The position numbers and the translations under genes are program-made. A stretch of DNA of 34,545 nt from assembly GCA_017621845.1 (NCBI GenBank), contig JAGASI010000015.1, positions 1-34,545 on the forward strand, written 5' to 3'. The notes beneath the pieces were generated by a model that saw nothing but the letters and a program-made list of their open reading frames with translations, was not told the origin of the DNA and did not search any database. How positions within the stretch are numbered: position 1 is the first letter of the stretch; each line of letters starts with the position of its first letter. Shown piece by piece: positions 8,356 to 17,882 of this stretch. Source of the stretch: Muribaculaceae bacterium (GTDB lineage: Bacteria; Bacteroidota; Bacteroidia; Bacteroidales; Muribaculaceae).

Positions 8356-9759
8356 TTATTTAACAACAACTTTGTTAGCTTTTGAGCCTTGACGAGTGAT
8401 ATAGAGACCGGGGGTCAGGTTGTCAGCGTCAACAGCCACACCATTGAGGTTGAAGTATTCAACGGGAGCGTTTACGTCGTCAGCAACGATGTCGTTGACA
8501 GCATTGGCATAGGGGTCAATCCAGTTTTCAGGAGCTACAGTGTATACACCAACACCGTTACAGCACTTGTAGGTAAGGAGGTAAGCACCTTCTACACCAT
8601 TTTCGTCAGCATAAACGCGGGCGTTGCAAGCGTGGTAACGAGTACCGCCGTCAGAGAGGGTACCGAGGCCTACAGTGGGGAATGTCCACATAAGTTGCAT
8701 CTCATCGAAGTTGGAACCCTCACCGAGTTTAACAACGTTGGTCTGGCAACCGGGATCTTTGTCATACTGAGAAATTGAATAGAACAGATAGGGCCAGCCA
8801 TTCATATTGAACTCACATACACCGTTGGTACCGAGAGCAGGAGTGAGTGATTTATCAACAGTGGCAAAGCTGGAAAGCATAGAGCCTGAAGTGTTGTAAA
8901 GTGAAGGACAGGTAGTGAAACCGTCAACATAGAACATTTCACCGGTGAAGTCCTCGTCCTTGATGATGCTGACAGTAGGAGCTGTACCCCATGAAGTCTG
9001 CTCAGCAGGATAAGACTCTTCCATGATACCTGAAACATATTCACCATCGCTCATGAGGGGACCGAATTCACCACCTTGCTCGGCACGCCAGCCGTAAACA
9101 AACAGGTTGCTGCCACTTGCAACGGGTGACATGATTACACAAGCTGCTTCTTGGCGAGTGATATCACCGATGATGTCATAGTAGTCAAGACGTCCGGCTG
9201 CATCTTTCTCGTCCTCGGGAAGGATAACTTCAAAAGTCTTGGTGCAAGCACCGGTCTCAAAGTCGGTTACTTGATAGACAACGATAGGATTGGAATAGCT
9301 CTTGGAGGGATCTTCGGCGTTTACAACATAGCTGGTGCCTTTGTAACCGCATACCCAAACATGGCCAAAGTCATCACAACCAACCTGGTTTACACACAAT
9401 GTACCGTTAAGAGGCTCACCATCACAGGAAAGTTGCAATTTCTTTTCGAGCTTACCGGTGAAAAAGTCCATGATGTACATATAACCGGGAGCTTCAAGCT
9501 CTTCAGTAGCGGGACCGGTCTGGGTGATAAGGATTTTTTCTTTATCACCAACCTTGCCGATAGTTGCTGTACGGGCACCTTTTGCCATGCTGAGGTCTGT
9601 GTAATCCTGAGTCCATGTACGGGCATCTACTGTATTCGAGGCAATCCATTTAGAGGTGAGGACAGTGCCGTCTACTACGTCATAAGTGCAACCGTCTGTT
9701 TCGGCGTTAGCACTCATTGCCAATGCAAACATTGACGCGAAGAGTAAAGATTTTTTCAT
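8356..9759 (-). CDS. Secreted protein of unknown function with T9SS-type C-terminal sorting domain
   Basis: A 467-residue protein with a signal peptide (MKKSLLFASMFALAMSANA). The middle has repeated short strands with GHVWVCGYKGTSYVVN, YMYIMDFFTGKLEKKL and LFVYGWRAEQG-type segments, which suggest a beta-propeller-like or other repeated beta fold; I recognise no named catalytic family. The last ~50 residues (VEYFNLNGVAVDADNLTPGLYITRQG..., ending KVVVK) match the T9SS type A sorting pattern: NLNG, LxPGLYI and a final basic strand. It is therefore a likely T9SS cargo for the por genes in this window. It has its own candidate promoter at 9875-9882 and an intrinsic terminator at 8295-8327, so it looks monocistronic. 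Confidence 0.85.
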   Translation of the reverse strand: MKKSLLFASMFALAMSANAETDGCTYDVVDGTVLTSKWIASNTVDARTWTQDYTDLSMAKGARTATIGKVGDKEKILITQTGPATEELEAPGYMYIMDFFTGKLEKKLQLSCDGEPLNGTLCVNQVGCDDFGHVWVCGYKGTSYVVNAEDPSKSYSNPIVVYQVTDFETGACTKTFEVILPEDEKDAAGRLDYYDIIGDITRQEAACVIMSPVASGSNLFVYGWRAEQGGEFGPLMSDGEYVSGIMEESYPAEQTSWGTAPTVSIIKDEDFTGEMFYVDGFTTCPSLYNTSGSMLSSFATVDKSLTPALGTNGVCEFNMNGWPYLFYSISQYDKDPGCQTNVVKLGEGSNFDEMQLMWTFPTVGLGTLSDGGTRYHACNARVYADENGVEGAYLLTYKCCNGVGVYTVAPENWIDPYANAVNDIVADDVNAPVEYFNLNGVAVDADNLTPGLYITRQGSKANKVVVK

Positions 9760-10111
9760 AGAATGAATAAATTGAGAGTTTATAATATGGTATTTATTGT
9801 AGTTTATAAGTGTTAGGATATACGATTCAAGGATGCATAAGGTCTACAACAACTCGTAGAACATAAACTTTGCCCAAAGTTAGACACAATAATTGAGTTG
9901 CCGGCACAAAGTTTAGTTAAAAATATGTTTAAAAATGTTAATGCATAATTAACCTGCAGGAAATCATATTCGGTTATTAGTACCAAAAGTCATATATCGA
10001 CACCGTTAGCCGGGCAATTGACAATCATCTTAACCTCATAATGAGCACATTGTAATCAAGTCATTCAACGAAATATCAGATATGAAACATGATTACAGCC
10101 GGGGGGGGGTA
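9760..10111. other. Gene-free intergenic region (352 nt)
   Basis: AT-rich spacer between two minus-strand genes. It holds a minus-strand -7 box at 9875-9882 embedded in a 7-bp palindrome (AACTTTG-CC-CAAAGTT, 9866-9881), a GTTAAT/ATTAAC palindrome at 9937-9953, 8-bp arms TGTAATCA/TGATTACA at 10051-10058 and 10090-10097, and a run of nine G at 10101-10109 just past the stop of the S41 peptidase gene. No open frame here looks real and no known RNA was recognised. Confidence 0.7.
9875..9882 (-). promoter_or_regulatory. Candidate -7 promoter box for the 8356-9759 gene
   Basis: The minus strand reads TAACTTTG, matching TAnnTTTG. It implies a leader of about 110 nt. It overlaps a 7-bp inverted repeat (9866-9881), which could be an operator or simply part of the box. 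A TTTG at 9910-9907 lies 24 nt upstream, a little far for the -33 element. Confidence 0.5.
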
Positions 10112-11779
10112 TCATTCTTTGACCGCGGGGTCTCGACGAGAAGTCAACAGATCATTGTATCGCTTGGGATCGAGGATAAGATCCAGTGCGGCCTTGAAGT
10201 CAGGATTAAGCGGATTGACTGAACGTACATAATTGCCATCGGTGTACAGGTCGCGAGCCAACAGACCTTTTATTATTGCTTCAAGCATCGGACGCGAAGT
10301 GGCCAACTGAGCCGAGTCGAGCTTGACGCTATCCTGCTGACCCTGTTTGACGAGACCGTCCATAATCTGGTCATCAACTATAAATTTCTCATAGAACACA
10401 TCCTCGTTGGGATACTGTTTGAGCATTTTTTTGCGATTTTGATCAATATAAGTTGTCACATAAGTATTGATTGAAGCCTTGGCAATCAAGTCGCGGTAAT
10501 AAGGCGAATAATAAGAAGTGTCGACAGGAACAAATTGATCGGGCATTATACCGCCGCCACCATATACGGGACGATGGTTTTTAAGGGTATAGACCTTCAG
10601 GTCGGGATTGAAATGTATCGAATCGGCATGCCATAATTCACCGCTTTTGTAACGGTTAAGCAGGTCAAGCTGGTATTCCTCCCCTTGACCACGATGGTAT
10701 TCTTTCTGGATACAACGTCCCGAGGGGGTATAATAACGGGCTGTGGTCAAGCGCATCATTGAGCCATCGGGAAACGGGAAAGGCCGTTGGACAAGTCCCT
10801 TGCCAAATGTGCGACGGCCCGAGATAAGTCCACGGTCATTGTCCTGGATTGCGCCGGCAACAATTTCTGAGGCCGAAGCCGAGTATTGGTCGACCATGAT
10901 TACAAGACGGTCGATTGAATGACGTTTTGTGGATTTCTTATTATTCCCGAACAATGATCCAAAGTCATTGTCTTCAACATAGAATTTGGAAGTCGGCGAG
11001 TTAAGGCCATCGGTATACACCACCAGGTCACCCTCCTTGAGGAAACGTGAAGCCACGCCATGAGCAGCGCCGAGATAGCCTCCACCGTTTGAAGCCAGGT
11101 CAAGAATAAGATGTTTCATGCCCTTGGATGCAAGCTTGTCAATAGCTTTATCGAGCTCATCGGGAGTGTCTTCGGCAAATCGGGTAATTGAGATGAACCC
11201 TACCTCGGGGGCCACCATATAGGAAGCATCGACGCTATAGATAGGAATATCGTCACGTATCAGGCGGAAATCAATAAGGTCGGCAACACCGGCTCGCTTG
11301 ACTTTAAGATTGACAACAGTACCTTTGGGGCCTCGCAGGGTCTTAAGCACCTCGGAGTTCTGCATCTTGGGATGTGTGAATATCGTATCATTGACATATA
11401 CAATACGGTCTCCGGGGCGTATGCCTACCTTTTCGGACGGACCGCCGGGAGTGGCTTGTACCACACACACTGTATCCTTGACTATTGTAAACTGGACGCC
11501 GATACCCGAGAATTTACCTTCGAGTGGTTGGTTTAATTCCTTGGTTTCTTCGGGCGACGAATATGCTGAGTGAGGATCGAGAGTTTTAAGCATCGATATG
11601 ATGGCCTCACTCACGAGAGTATCCTCATTAACCGAGTCGACATAGTACCCCGATATAATAGCCTCGGCGTAGCGTAGTTTCTGATCGGGGGTCATCCGGG
11701 TCTTTGAAGCACGAGGTGTAGCCGCTATACATGCAAGGGCTATAACGAATGTTCCGGCTGCAAACAGTAATTTCTTCAT
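10112..11779 (-). CDS. S41 family carboxyl-terminal processing peptidase
   Basis: A periplasmic Ser/Lys protease of the CtpA/Prc family that trims or degrades exported proteins. The signal peptide covers ~1-20. Residues ~90-165 form a PDZ domain (GKFSGIGVQF, then GIRPGDRIVYVND). The catalytic Ser is read as S302 in YSASASEIVAGAIQD and the Lys as K327 in GRRTFGKGLVQ, a 25-residue spacing equal to that of E. coli Prc Ser430/Lys455. A further ~190 residues follow the catalytic core. Length of 555 aa is normal for Bacteroidota paralogues. It lies 104 nt downstream of coaD on the same strand. A run of nine G/C follows the stop codon directly. Confidence 0.93.
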   Translation of the reverse strand: MKKLLFAAGTFVIALACIAATPRASKTRMTPDQKLRYAEAIISGYYVDSVNEDTLVSEAIISMLKTLDPHSAYSSPEETKELNQPLEGKFSGIGVQFTIVKDTVCVVQATPGGPSEKVGIRPGDRIVYVNDTIFTHPKMQNSEVLKTLRGPKGTVVNLKVKRAGVADLIDFRLIRDDIPIYSVDASYMVAPEVGFISITRFAEDTPDELDKAIDKLASKGMKHLILDLASNGGGYLGAAHGVASRFLKEGDLVVYTDGLNSPTSKFYVEDNDFGSLFGNNKKSTKRHSIDRLVIMVDQYSASASEIVAGAIQDNDRGLISGRRTFGKGLVQRPFPFPDGSMMRLTTARYYTPSGRCIQKEYHRGQGEEYQLDLLNRYKSGELWHADSIHFNPDLKVYTLKNHRPVYGGGGIMPDQFVPVDTSYYSPYYRDLIAKASINTYVTTYIDQNRKKMLKQYPNEDVFYEKFIVDDQIMDGLVKQGQQDSVKLDSAQLATSRPMLEAIIKGLLARDLYTDGNYVRSVNPLNPDFKAALDLILDPKRYNDLLTSRRDPAVKE

Positions 11780-11883
11780 TGTAAGATGTATTTAGAGTAA
11801 GAGGGTAAAAGCTCTTTTAGTCGAGAGCATATTAATATGTAATAAATATTGTGTGTGTTATATTATCAATCTGTTGAGATTTC

Positions 11884-12375
11884 TCAGGGGAGAAATTGAG
11901 AGACATCGTGGCCGTATGCGGCAATATCCCTCACGGCCGACGATGAGACGGCCGCCATCTGGGGTTCGGCATACAGCACCACTGTTTCAAGGCCATCGAG
12001 TTGACGGTTAAGGTCGGCCATATCACGTTCATATTCAAAGTCTTTAACCGAGCGCACGCCACGTAACAAAAAGCGGGCGCCATGCTCTCGCGCCACGTCG
12101 ACAGTAAGTCCGTTGCTGACAATGACCTTGACCCGAGGGACGTGGGCATAGCATCGTCTAATAGCTTGGGCTCGGGCTTCGGCATCCATAGCAAGTGACG
12201 GGTCGGCTTCCACTTTCAATCGATTGACACCAACGGCAATGATTATGCGGTCAAACAGTTGTAACCCGCGACGCACAATAGCATCATGCCCCACTGTATA
12301 GGGATTGAACGTGCCGGCCATCAGCGCTACACGCTCACATGGGCAGGTCTCAAGATATTTCGCTGTCATCTTCAA
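11884..12375 (-). CDS. coaD: Phosphopantetheine adenylyltransferase
   Basis: CoaD transfers AMP from ATP to 4'-phosphopantetheine, the penultimate step of coenzyme A synthesis. The nucleotidyltransferase motif appears as [10 protein letters not shown] at 21-30 and the C-terminal [20 protein letters not shown] matches the family end. Two details differ from the common GTFDP form: Asp is replaced by Asn at residue 24, and there are ~14 extra residues before the first strand. The start at 12375 lies inside the 3' end of parE (26-nt overlap); a second ATG two codons later is an alternative. The parE - coaD - S41 peptidase order suggests one operon. Confidence 0.93.
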   Translation of the reverse strand: MKMTAKYLETCPCERVALMAGTFNPYTVGHDAIVRRGLQLFDRIIIAVGVNRLKVEADPSLAMDAEARAQAIRRCYAHVPRVKVIVSNGLTVDVAREHGARFLLRGVRSVKDFEYERDMADLNRQLDGLETVVLYAEPQMAAVSSSAVRDIAAYGHDVSQFLP

Positions 12376-14302
12376 TTACAAGATTGTCAATAATAAAGTT
12401 TTGTCGGTCGGGAGTATTTTTGCCCATATAGAATTCCAGGAGTTCAGACACGCGGTCCTCCTTGCGCATAGTAACACGGTCGACACGCATGTCGGGTCCT
12501 ATGAAGTTCTTGAATTCATCTGCTGATATTTCTCCCAATCCTTTAAATCGAGTAATCTCGGCATTAGCTCCAAGTTTTTCTATTGCATCGACACGTTCCT
12601 GGGGAGTGTAGCAATAATAAGTCTCGTCATCGCTGTCCGTTATCTTGGACTTGGAGCGACGAGCCTTGGCACGATTGCGCACACGGAACAAAGGTGTCTG
12701 CAGGATATATACGTGACCCTTCTTAATCAGGTCAGGGAAGAATTGCAGGAAGAAAGTTATCAATAAAAGCCGGATGTGCATACCGTCAACATCGGCATCG
12801 GTCGCTATTATAACATTATTATATCTGAGACCGTCGATACCCCCTTCGATATTTAGAGCGGCTTGCAGCAGATTGAATTCCTCGTTTTCATATACTACCT
12901 TCTGTGTTAGTCCGAATGTATTGAGAGGCTTACCTCTCAGCATGAATACGGCCTGGGTCTTGGCATTGCGTATCGATGTAATGGAACCTCCGGCCGAGTC
13001 TCCCTCCACGATAAATATCGACGATGATTGTTTAAGCTCCTCGTTACCGCGAGTGTCGTTGAGGTGTATCGTGCAATCAATAAGTTTGCGGTTATGGAGG
13101 TTAACTTTTTTGGCTGTTTCACGCGCTTTTTTGGTGATGCCTGACATTTCCTTACGCTCTCTTTCCGACTCCTGGACCTTGCGCAAGATAGTATCGGCGA
13201 CATCAAGGTTGCGGTGGAGGTAATTGTCGAGTTCACGCTTGACAAAGTCGCCGACAAACTTGGCCACTGTAGGACCTTCGGGACCAACGTCCCGGGACCC
13301 GAGTTTGGTTTTGGTCTGAGATTCAAATACCGGCTCCTCGACTTTGATGGCAACGGCAGCAATCATGCCATTGCGTATGTCGGAATATTCAAAGTTTTTG
13401 CCAAAATATTCTTTAATAGTGCGCGACACCGATTCTTTGAAAGCCGTCAGGTGGGTACCGCCCTGGGTGGTATGCTGTCCGTTGACAAATGAGTAGTATT
13501 CCTCGCCATATTGATTGGCATGTGTTATGGCTATCTCTATGTCATCTCCCTTGAGGTGAATAGGCTCATACAGCGGGTCCTTGGTCATATTCTCCTTGAG
13601 CAGGTCGAGCAGCCCTCGGCGTGATATATAGCGTTTGCCATTGAATATAACTGCAAGACCGGTATTGAGGAATGTGTAGTTTTTAAGCAATGGTACTATA
13701 AACTCGTCACGGTAGGCATAGTCACGGAAAATTTCACCATCGGGGATAAAATGGACGTATGTACCGTTTGGCTCGTCGGTCTTTTCAATTTCTGACTCAT
13801 ATATAAGGGTACCGCGCTGAAAACGCGCGCTCTTGGACTCTCCATCTCTCACCGACTTTATTTCAAAGAGTGTGGACAGTGCATTGACAGCCTTGATACC
13901 GACGCCGTTCAGTCCTACCGACTTCTTGAAAGCCGCCGAGTCATATTTACCGCCGGTATTCATCTTGTTGGCAACATCGACGAGCTTGCCAAGGGGGATA
14001 CCTCGGCCAAAATCGCGCACCGTCACATCATGGTCTGACACGTCGACAAGTATCTGACGTCCGAAGCCCATCATATACTCGTCAATCGAATTGTCGAGCA
14101 CCTCTTTAAGCAACACATATATACCATCATCATAGCCGGTACCGTCGCCGAGTTTACCGATATACATGCCGGGGCGGCGACGTATATGTTCCTGCCACTC
14201 GAGCGTAGTTATATCGTCTTCAGAATAAGTGGCTGTGCCGGTCGATGCCATATCTTCAGCATCAAAGTCCAGCCTGTCCTGCAATTCTTCAATATCGGCC
14301 AT
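12350..14302 (-). CDS. parE: DNA topoisomerase IV subunit B (ParE)
   Basis: The ATPase/TOPRIM subunit of a type IIA topoisomerase that decatenates chromosomes with ParC. The GHKL ATPase motifs are visible: EVLDNSIDE at about 67-75, DFGRGIP, and [14 protein letters not shown]. The transducer region carries QTKTKLG, and the TOPRIM domain shows [10 protein letters not shown] and [10 protein letters not shown]. At 650 aa without a large insertion it fits ParE, but GyrB of this phylum has similar length; the gene company (coaD, S41 peptidase) favours ParE. A promoter box lies ~46 nt upstream of the ATG. It shares a divergent promoter region with the T9SS operon. Confidence 0.85.
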   Translation of the reverse strand: MADIEELQDRLDFDAEDMASTGTATYSEDDITTLEWQEHIRRRPGMYIGKLGDGTGYDDGIYVLLKEVLDNSIDEYMMGFGRQILVDVSDHDVTVRDFGRGIPLGKLVDVANKMNTGGKYDSAAFKKSVGLNGVGIKAVNALSTLFEIKSVRDGESKSARFQRGTLIYESEIEKTDEPNGTYVHFIPDGEIFRDYAYRDEFIVPLLKNYTFLNTGLAVIFNGKRYISRRGLLDLLKENMTKDPLYEPIHLKGDDIEIAITHANQYGEEYYSFVNGQHTTQGGTHLTAFKESVSRTIKEYFGKNFEYSDIRNGMIAAVAIKVEEPVFESQTKTKLGSRDVGPEGPTVAKFVGDFVKRELDNYLHRNLDVADTILRKVQESERERKEMSGITKKARETAKKVNLHNRKLIDCTIHLNDTRGNEELKQSSSIFIVEGDSAGGSITSIRNAKTQAVFMLRGKPLNTFGLTQKVVYENEEFNLLQAALNIEGGIDGLRYNNVIIATDADVDGMHIRLLLITFFLQFFPDLIKKGHVYILQTPLFRVRNRAKARRSKSKITDSDDETYYCYTPQERVDAIEKLGANAEITRFKGLGEISADEFKNFIGPDMRVDRVTMRKEDRVSELLEFYMGKNTPDRQNFIIDNLVIEDDSEIS

Positions 14303-14347
14303 AGTATGTTGTCAATGGTATTTTTCAGTTGAAACAATGTTAACACA

Positions 14348-14379
14348 CAAAAGTACAACTTTTTTTTGATACACACCAA
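14348..14379 (-). promoter_or_regulatory. Promoter of the parE operon
   Basis: The minus strand carries TACTTTTG (14355-14348), an exact TAnnTTTG box, with TTG at 14379-14377, 21 nt upstream, near the expected -33 position. The predicted leader is about 40 nt. Confidence 0.65.
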
Positions 14380-14412
14380 TTTCCACCCTCTTGAGGCTTC
14401 ATTATGATTGGT

Positions 14413-14440
14413 TTTGACAAATATAATAACCTTATATTTG
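14413..14440 (+). promoter_or_regulatory. Promoter of the por (T9SS) operon
   Basis: TATATTTG at 14433-14440 matches TAnnTTTG and TTTG at 14413-14416 may serve as the -33 element (16-nt gap, somewhat short). The start site would be near 14446. This lies downstream of the ATG at 14408 and upstream of the ATG at 14531, which supports the later start for porT. Confidence 0.6.
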
Positions 14441-14530
14441 GTCTATATAGACTGTACCACAACAAATGATTATAGTATGTCGAACCGATTAACACAATTT
14501 TTTGAAAAAGCACACGTTTATTATTGTATA

Positions 14531-15250
14531 ATGAGAAAACTGATTAGATATATTATAATATGCGTGACAGTGTTCACGTCAGTCAGCTCGAGTGCCAAAA
14601 CATTTAACGACAAGCTGTTAAATCGTCCTTATGCCGACAACCGACGTTGGCATCTGGGCTTCTCGGTCGGCATGCACACCCAGGACATCAAGTTTACCCA
14701 TAACGGTTTTGTCACCGAGGAAGGAGAGGCCTGGGTAATGGAACAGCCATCTTTTTCACCGGGATTTTGTGTCAATGGATTATTTGACCTGAGACTTAAT
14801 CAGTGGTTTTCGTTGAGATTTACGCCCGGCATGTACTTTGGCAACCGCGATATCACCATGTATGAACCGGGGAGCGACCAAAAATTAAGACAAAACATCA
14901 AGTCGGCCTATGTCGTTGCTCCAATAGACCTGAAATACTCATCACTGCGTTACCGCAACGCACGCCCCTACCTCGTGGCCGGTGTGATGCCCGCTTTTGA
15001 TGTAAGCAAGAAACGCTCTGACGAGCTGAAGCTCAAGTCTACCGACTTTTACATTTCTGTAGGATTTGGATGTGACTTTTACCTTCCATATTTCAAGCTC
15101 AACCCTGAGATTAAATTCTGCTTTGGACTCAGCGACATTATCCAACACGACCGCCCCGACTTGGCCGACGACCCCGGCAAGCTCAAATTTACCCAGTCAC
15201 TAACCAAGGCAACATCCAAGATGATAGTCCTGACATTTTACTTTGAATAA
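14531..15250 (+). CDS. porT: PorT family T9SS outer-membrane protein
   Basis: A 239-residue beta-barrel protein of the PorT/SprT family, needed for T9SS function in Porphyromonas gingivalis. A signal peptide (MRKLIRYIIICVTVFTSVSSSA) begins at ATG 14531; the longer frame from 14408 would add 41 residues without signal-peptide character and would start before the promoter. Family-like parts: RRWHLGFSVGMHTQDIKF, LNQWFSLRFTPGMYFGNRD, YRNARPYLVAGV, YFKLNPEIKFCFGLSD and the end TSKMIVLTFYFE with a terminal barrel strand. It sits 8 nt before porP and heads the operon. Other PorT-like barrel proteins exist, so the assignment rests on these motifs together with context. Confidence 0.85.
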   Translation: MRKLIRYIIICVTVFTSVSSSAKTFNDKLLNRPYADNRRWHLGFSVGMHTQDIKFTHNGFVTEEGEAWVMEQPSFSPGFCVNGLFDLRLNQWFSLRFTPGMYFGNRDITMYEPGSDQKLRQNIKSAYVVAPIDLKYSSLRYRNARPYLVAGVMPAFDVSKKRSDELKLKSTDFYISVGFGCDFYLPYFKLNPEIKFCFGLSDIIQHDRPDLADDPGKLKFTQSLTKATSKMIVLTFYFE

Positions 15251-15258
15251 CCAATGCT

Positions 15259-16257
15259 ATGAGACTTTCATTAAGACAACATATCCTTACCGTGGCAACC
15301 GTCCTGCTGATGGGAGCCATTGGCACATATAAATCTGAGGCACAAACCGATGCCCAGTTCTCACAATACTATGAAGTGCCCACCTACTATAATCCTGCAG
15401 CTGTCGGACAGACCGACCTGCTAAAAATACGTGGTGGCATGAAATTACAGTGGGTAGGCATTGATAACGCCCCCCAGACCTTTCTGGTGACAGGTGACAT
15501 GCCCTTCAAATTGTTCGGCAAGCGATTTGGCACCGGTCTGGTTCTCAACCAAGAAAGCATCGGCCTTTATAAAACACTCAACCTCAACGCCCAGATAGGA
15601 TATAAGTTCAAGAAATGGGGAGGCGAGTTCACCGCCGCCTTAGGCATCGGCATGTATGACCAATCCTTCAAAGGCTCGGAAGTCAAGCTTCCCGACGGTG
15701 ACGACTACCACCAAGGGTCAGACGATGGCATACCCACCCAAGACCTCCATGGCACGGCCCTTGACTTGAGCGTCGGCCTGTGGTATAAACATCCCAAGTT
15801 CTGGGCCGGTGTTTCATCTACCCACCTGACATCGCCTACAGTATCTCTAAAAACCGAGTCAGAGGGTGGACAGGATGAAAAATTATATGAATTCAAGACC
15901 AACCGCACATTATATTTTATGGCCGGAGGCAATATTCCAATAAAAAACACGTTATTTGAATTGATGCCATCGGTGATGGTCAAGAGTGACTTTACATTCA
16001 CCACCGGCGAGATCACGGCCCGAGCCCGATATAAGAAGTTTATCAACTTTGGCATCGGCTACCGATATGACGACTCGGTATATGCTACGGTAGGCGTTGA
16101 GCTTAAAGGATTTTATGTCGGCTATACCTATGACTACCCGACCTCGGCAATAGCCAAAGCGTCAAGCGGTAGTCATGAGGTGTTTGTCGGCTATAGCCTT
16201 AAACTCAATCTCGGTGACAAAAACAAGAACCGTCACAAAGCGATACGCATCATGTAA
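15259..16257 (+). CDS. porP: T9SS outer-membrane protein PorP/SprF family
   Basis: A PorP/SprF-type protein (332 aa) with a signal peptide ending near SEAQTDAQFSQYYEVPTYYN, the family's diagnostic N-terminus (QFSQY followed by YNPA). The rest is a predicted beta-barrel with LFGKRFGTGLVLNQESIGLY and a final LKLNLGDKNK segment. In T9SS loci PorP precedes the ring and motor genes and is required for secretion or works with particular cargo. It begins 8 nt after the porT stop and is followed by porK after 69 nt, consistent with co-transcription. Because it is in the core cluster it is the PorP counterpart and not one of the many cargo-linked SprF paralogues. Confidence 0.95.
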   Translation: MRLSLRQHILTVATVLLMGAIGTYKSEAQTDAQFSQYYEVPTYYNPAAVGQTDLLKIRGGMKLQWVGIDNAPQTFLVTGDMPFKLFGKRFGTGLVLNQESIGLYKTLNLNAQIGYKFKKWGGEFTAALGIGMYDQSFKGSEVKLPDGDDYHQGSDDGIPTQDLHGTALDLSVGLWYKHPKFWAGVSSTHLTSPTVSLKTESEGGQDEKLYEFKTNRTLYFMAGGNIPIKNTLFELMPSVMVKSDFTFTTGEITARARYKKFINFGIGYRYDDSVYATVGVELKGFYVGYTYDYPTSAIAKASSGSHEVFVGYSLKLNLGDKNKNRHKAIRIM

Positions 16258-16326
16258 CAACCCCGTCTTACTGAATAGACAAAAAAACAATACAACTAAG
16301 CCAATTAAAACACCCTACAACGATAT

Positions 16327-17772
16327 ATGAAAAGAACAACCAACATACTCCTGACCCTGGCGACTCTCACGGGTTTAGTAAGCTCGTGTGCATCGGGCTC
16401 ACGCAGCTCGGCAGGCGGTGAAGTTACCGGCGTGGGAGGTACATCTTGGGCCGAACCAACCCCCTATGGCATGGTTGCTATCAATCGCGGCTCAATGGAG
16501 GTAGGTCCCCAGAGTGCCGACAGCGCATGGAACCTCGAGGCCAACCCTCGCGGTGTCTCGGTAGACGCTTTCTGGATGGACGAGACCGAAGTCACCAACT
16601 CCAAGTACAAACAATTTGTATTCTGGGTACGTGACTCTATCATCCGCGAGCGACTTGCCGACCCCGCTTACGGTGGCAACGAAGACTTCAAGATTGAAGA
16701 AGACCGCGACGGAAATCCGATTAAGCCCCACCTTAACTGGAACAAAGCTATACCATGGCGCAACCCTAACGAAGACGAGGCTCGCGCAATAGAAAGTGTG
16801 TACCGCATCAACCCCATTACAGGCGTAAAAGAGCTTGACGACCGTCAGCTCAACTACCGCTATGAAGTATATAACCACACCGAGGCCGCCAAGCGCAAAA
16901 ACCGTCTTGACCCCCGGCGTCGCGAATATAACACCGACCTTCCAACACCCACCGATATTCCTATCATCAGCAAAGATACCGCCTATATCAACGATGATGG
17001 CGAGATTGTACGCGAGACAATCACCCGTGGGCTCACCGGCGACTATGACTTCCTGAACACCTATATCGTCAATGTATACCCCGACACCACGGCATGGGTC
17101 AACGACTTTGAAAACGCCTATAACGAGCCCTATGTCAGAATGTACTTCTCTCACGGCGGATATAGCGACTATCCAGTCGTTGGAGTCAGCTGGGAACAGG
17201 CCAACGCCTTTGCCAACTGGCGCACCGACTATCTGCGTCGCGCCTTAGGTAAAGACGGCATATATGTAGAGCCCTACCGTCTGCCCACCGAAGCCGAGTG
17301 GGAATTTGCAGCACGCGCCGGTGTCAACGAGAACATGTATCCCTGGGACGGCGACCTCACAATGAGCGACGACAAGGGGTGCTTCTATGCCAACTTCAAG
17401 CCTCAGGAAGGCAACTATGTCAAAGACGGGCATGTGATTACATCCAAGGTGGGCACATACGCGCCCAATGACTTCGGACTCTACGACATGGCCGGCAACG
17501 TGAGCGAATGGACATCTACGGCCTATACCGAGTCGGTTGGCAAACTCACCTCGGACCTCAATCCCGAGTACCGCTATGATGCAGCAAAAGAAGACCCATA
17601 CCGCATGAAACGTAAAATCATACGTGGCGGTTCGTGGAAAGATGTGGCCCACAATATACGCTCTGATTTAAGAATGTGGGAATACCAAAACGAGCAACGC
17701 TCATACATCGGATTTCGATGTGTAAGAAGCCAGATCGGATTTGCACGCGGCACCAAGAGCTCCAAAAAATAG
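16327..17772 (+). CDS. porK: T9SS ring lipoprotein PorK/GldK
   Basis: PorK forms, with PorN, the large periplasmic ring bound to the outer membrane. The N-terminus is a lipoprotein signal with lipidated Cys21 in LVSSC. Residues from about 45 onward form an FGE-sulfatase (SUMF1-like) fold: WMDETEVTNSKYKQFV, YPVVGVSWEQANAFANWR, YRLPTEAEWEFAARAG, GLYDMAGNVSEW and the terminal RSYIGFRC. As in other GldK proteins the formylglycine-generating chemistry is presumably lost and the fold is structural. Length (481 aa) is normal. It is the third gene of the por operon. Confidence 0.97.
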   Translation: MKRTTNILLTLATLTGLVSSCASGSRSSAGGEVTGVGGTSWAEPTPYGMVAINRGSMEVGPQSADSAWNLEANPRGVSVDAFWMDETEVTNSKYKQFVFWVRDSIIRERLADPAYGGNEDFKIEEDRDGNPIKPHLNWNKAIPWRNPNEDEARAIESVYRINPITGVKELDDRQLNYRYEVYNHTEAAKRKNRLDPRRREYNTDLPTPTDIPIISKDTAYINDDGEIVRETITRGLTGDYDFLNTYIVNVYPDTTAWVNDFENAYNEPYVRMYFSHGGYSDYPVVGVSWEQANAFANWRTDYLRRALGKDGIYVEPYRLPTEAEWEFAARAGVNENMYPWDGDLTMSDDKGCFYANFKPQEGNYVKDGHVITSKVGTYAPNDFGLYDMAGNVSEWTSTAYTESVGKLTSDLNPEYRYDAAKEDPYRMKRKIIRGGSWKDVAHNIRSDLRMWEYQNEQRSYIGFRCVRSQIGFARGTKSSKK

Positions 17773-17882
17773 GCATCTCACCGGTTGACCTTTTATTGTC
17801 CCCCTCTCTCCTTTTATAATCAATTACAACCCTTAAGCATTATCCTGTTCCCATTCTTCAGGGAATCACAACATAAACTATA

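Noticed and set aside
9151..9735. 194-codon antisense open frame in the secreted-protein gene
   Set aside because: The minus-strand frame has a signal peptide and sorting domain; the antisense translation shows no recognisable features.
11811..11828. GCTCT/AGAGC hairpin in the coaD-S41 peptidase gap
   Set aside because: Only 5 bp with no T-run; too weak to call a terminator.
14408..14530. Upstream start for porT adding 41 residues
   Set aside because: The extension lacks a signal peptide, and the promoter box lies downstream of this ATG; the ATG at 14531 gives a proper signal peptide.
16492..17154. 220-codon antisense open frame in porK
   Set aside because: A shadow of the GC-rich porK codons; no start context, no domain, and porK is unmistakable.
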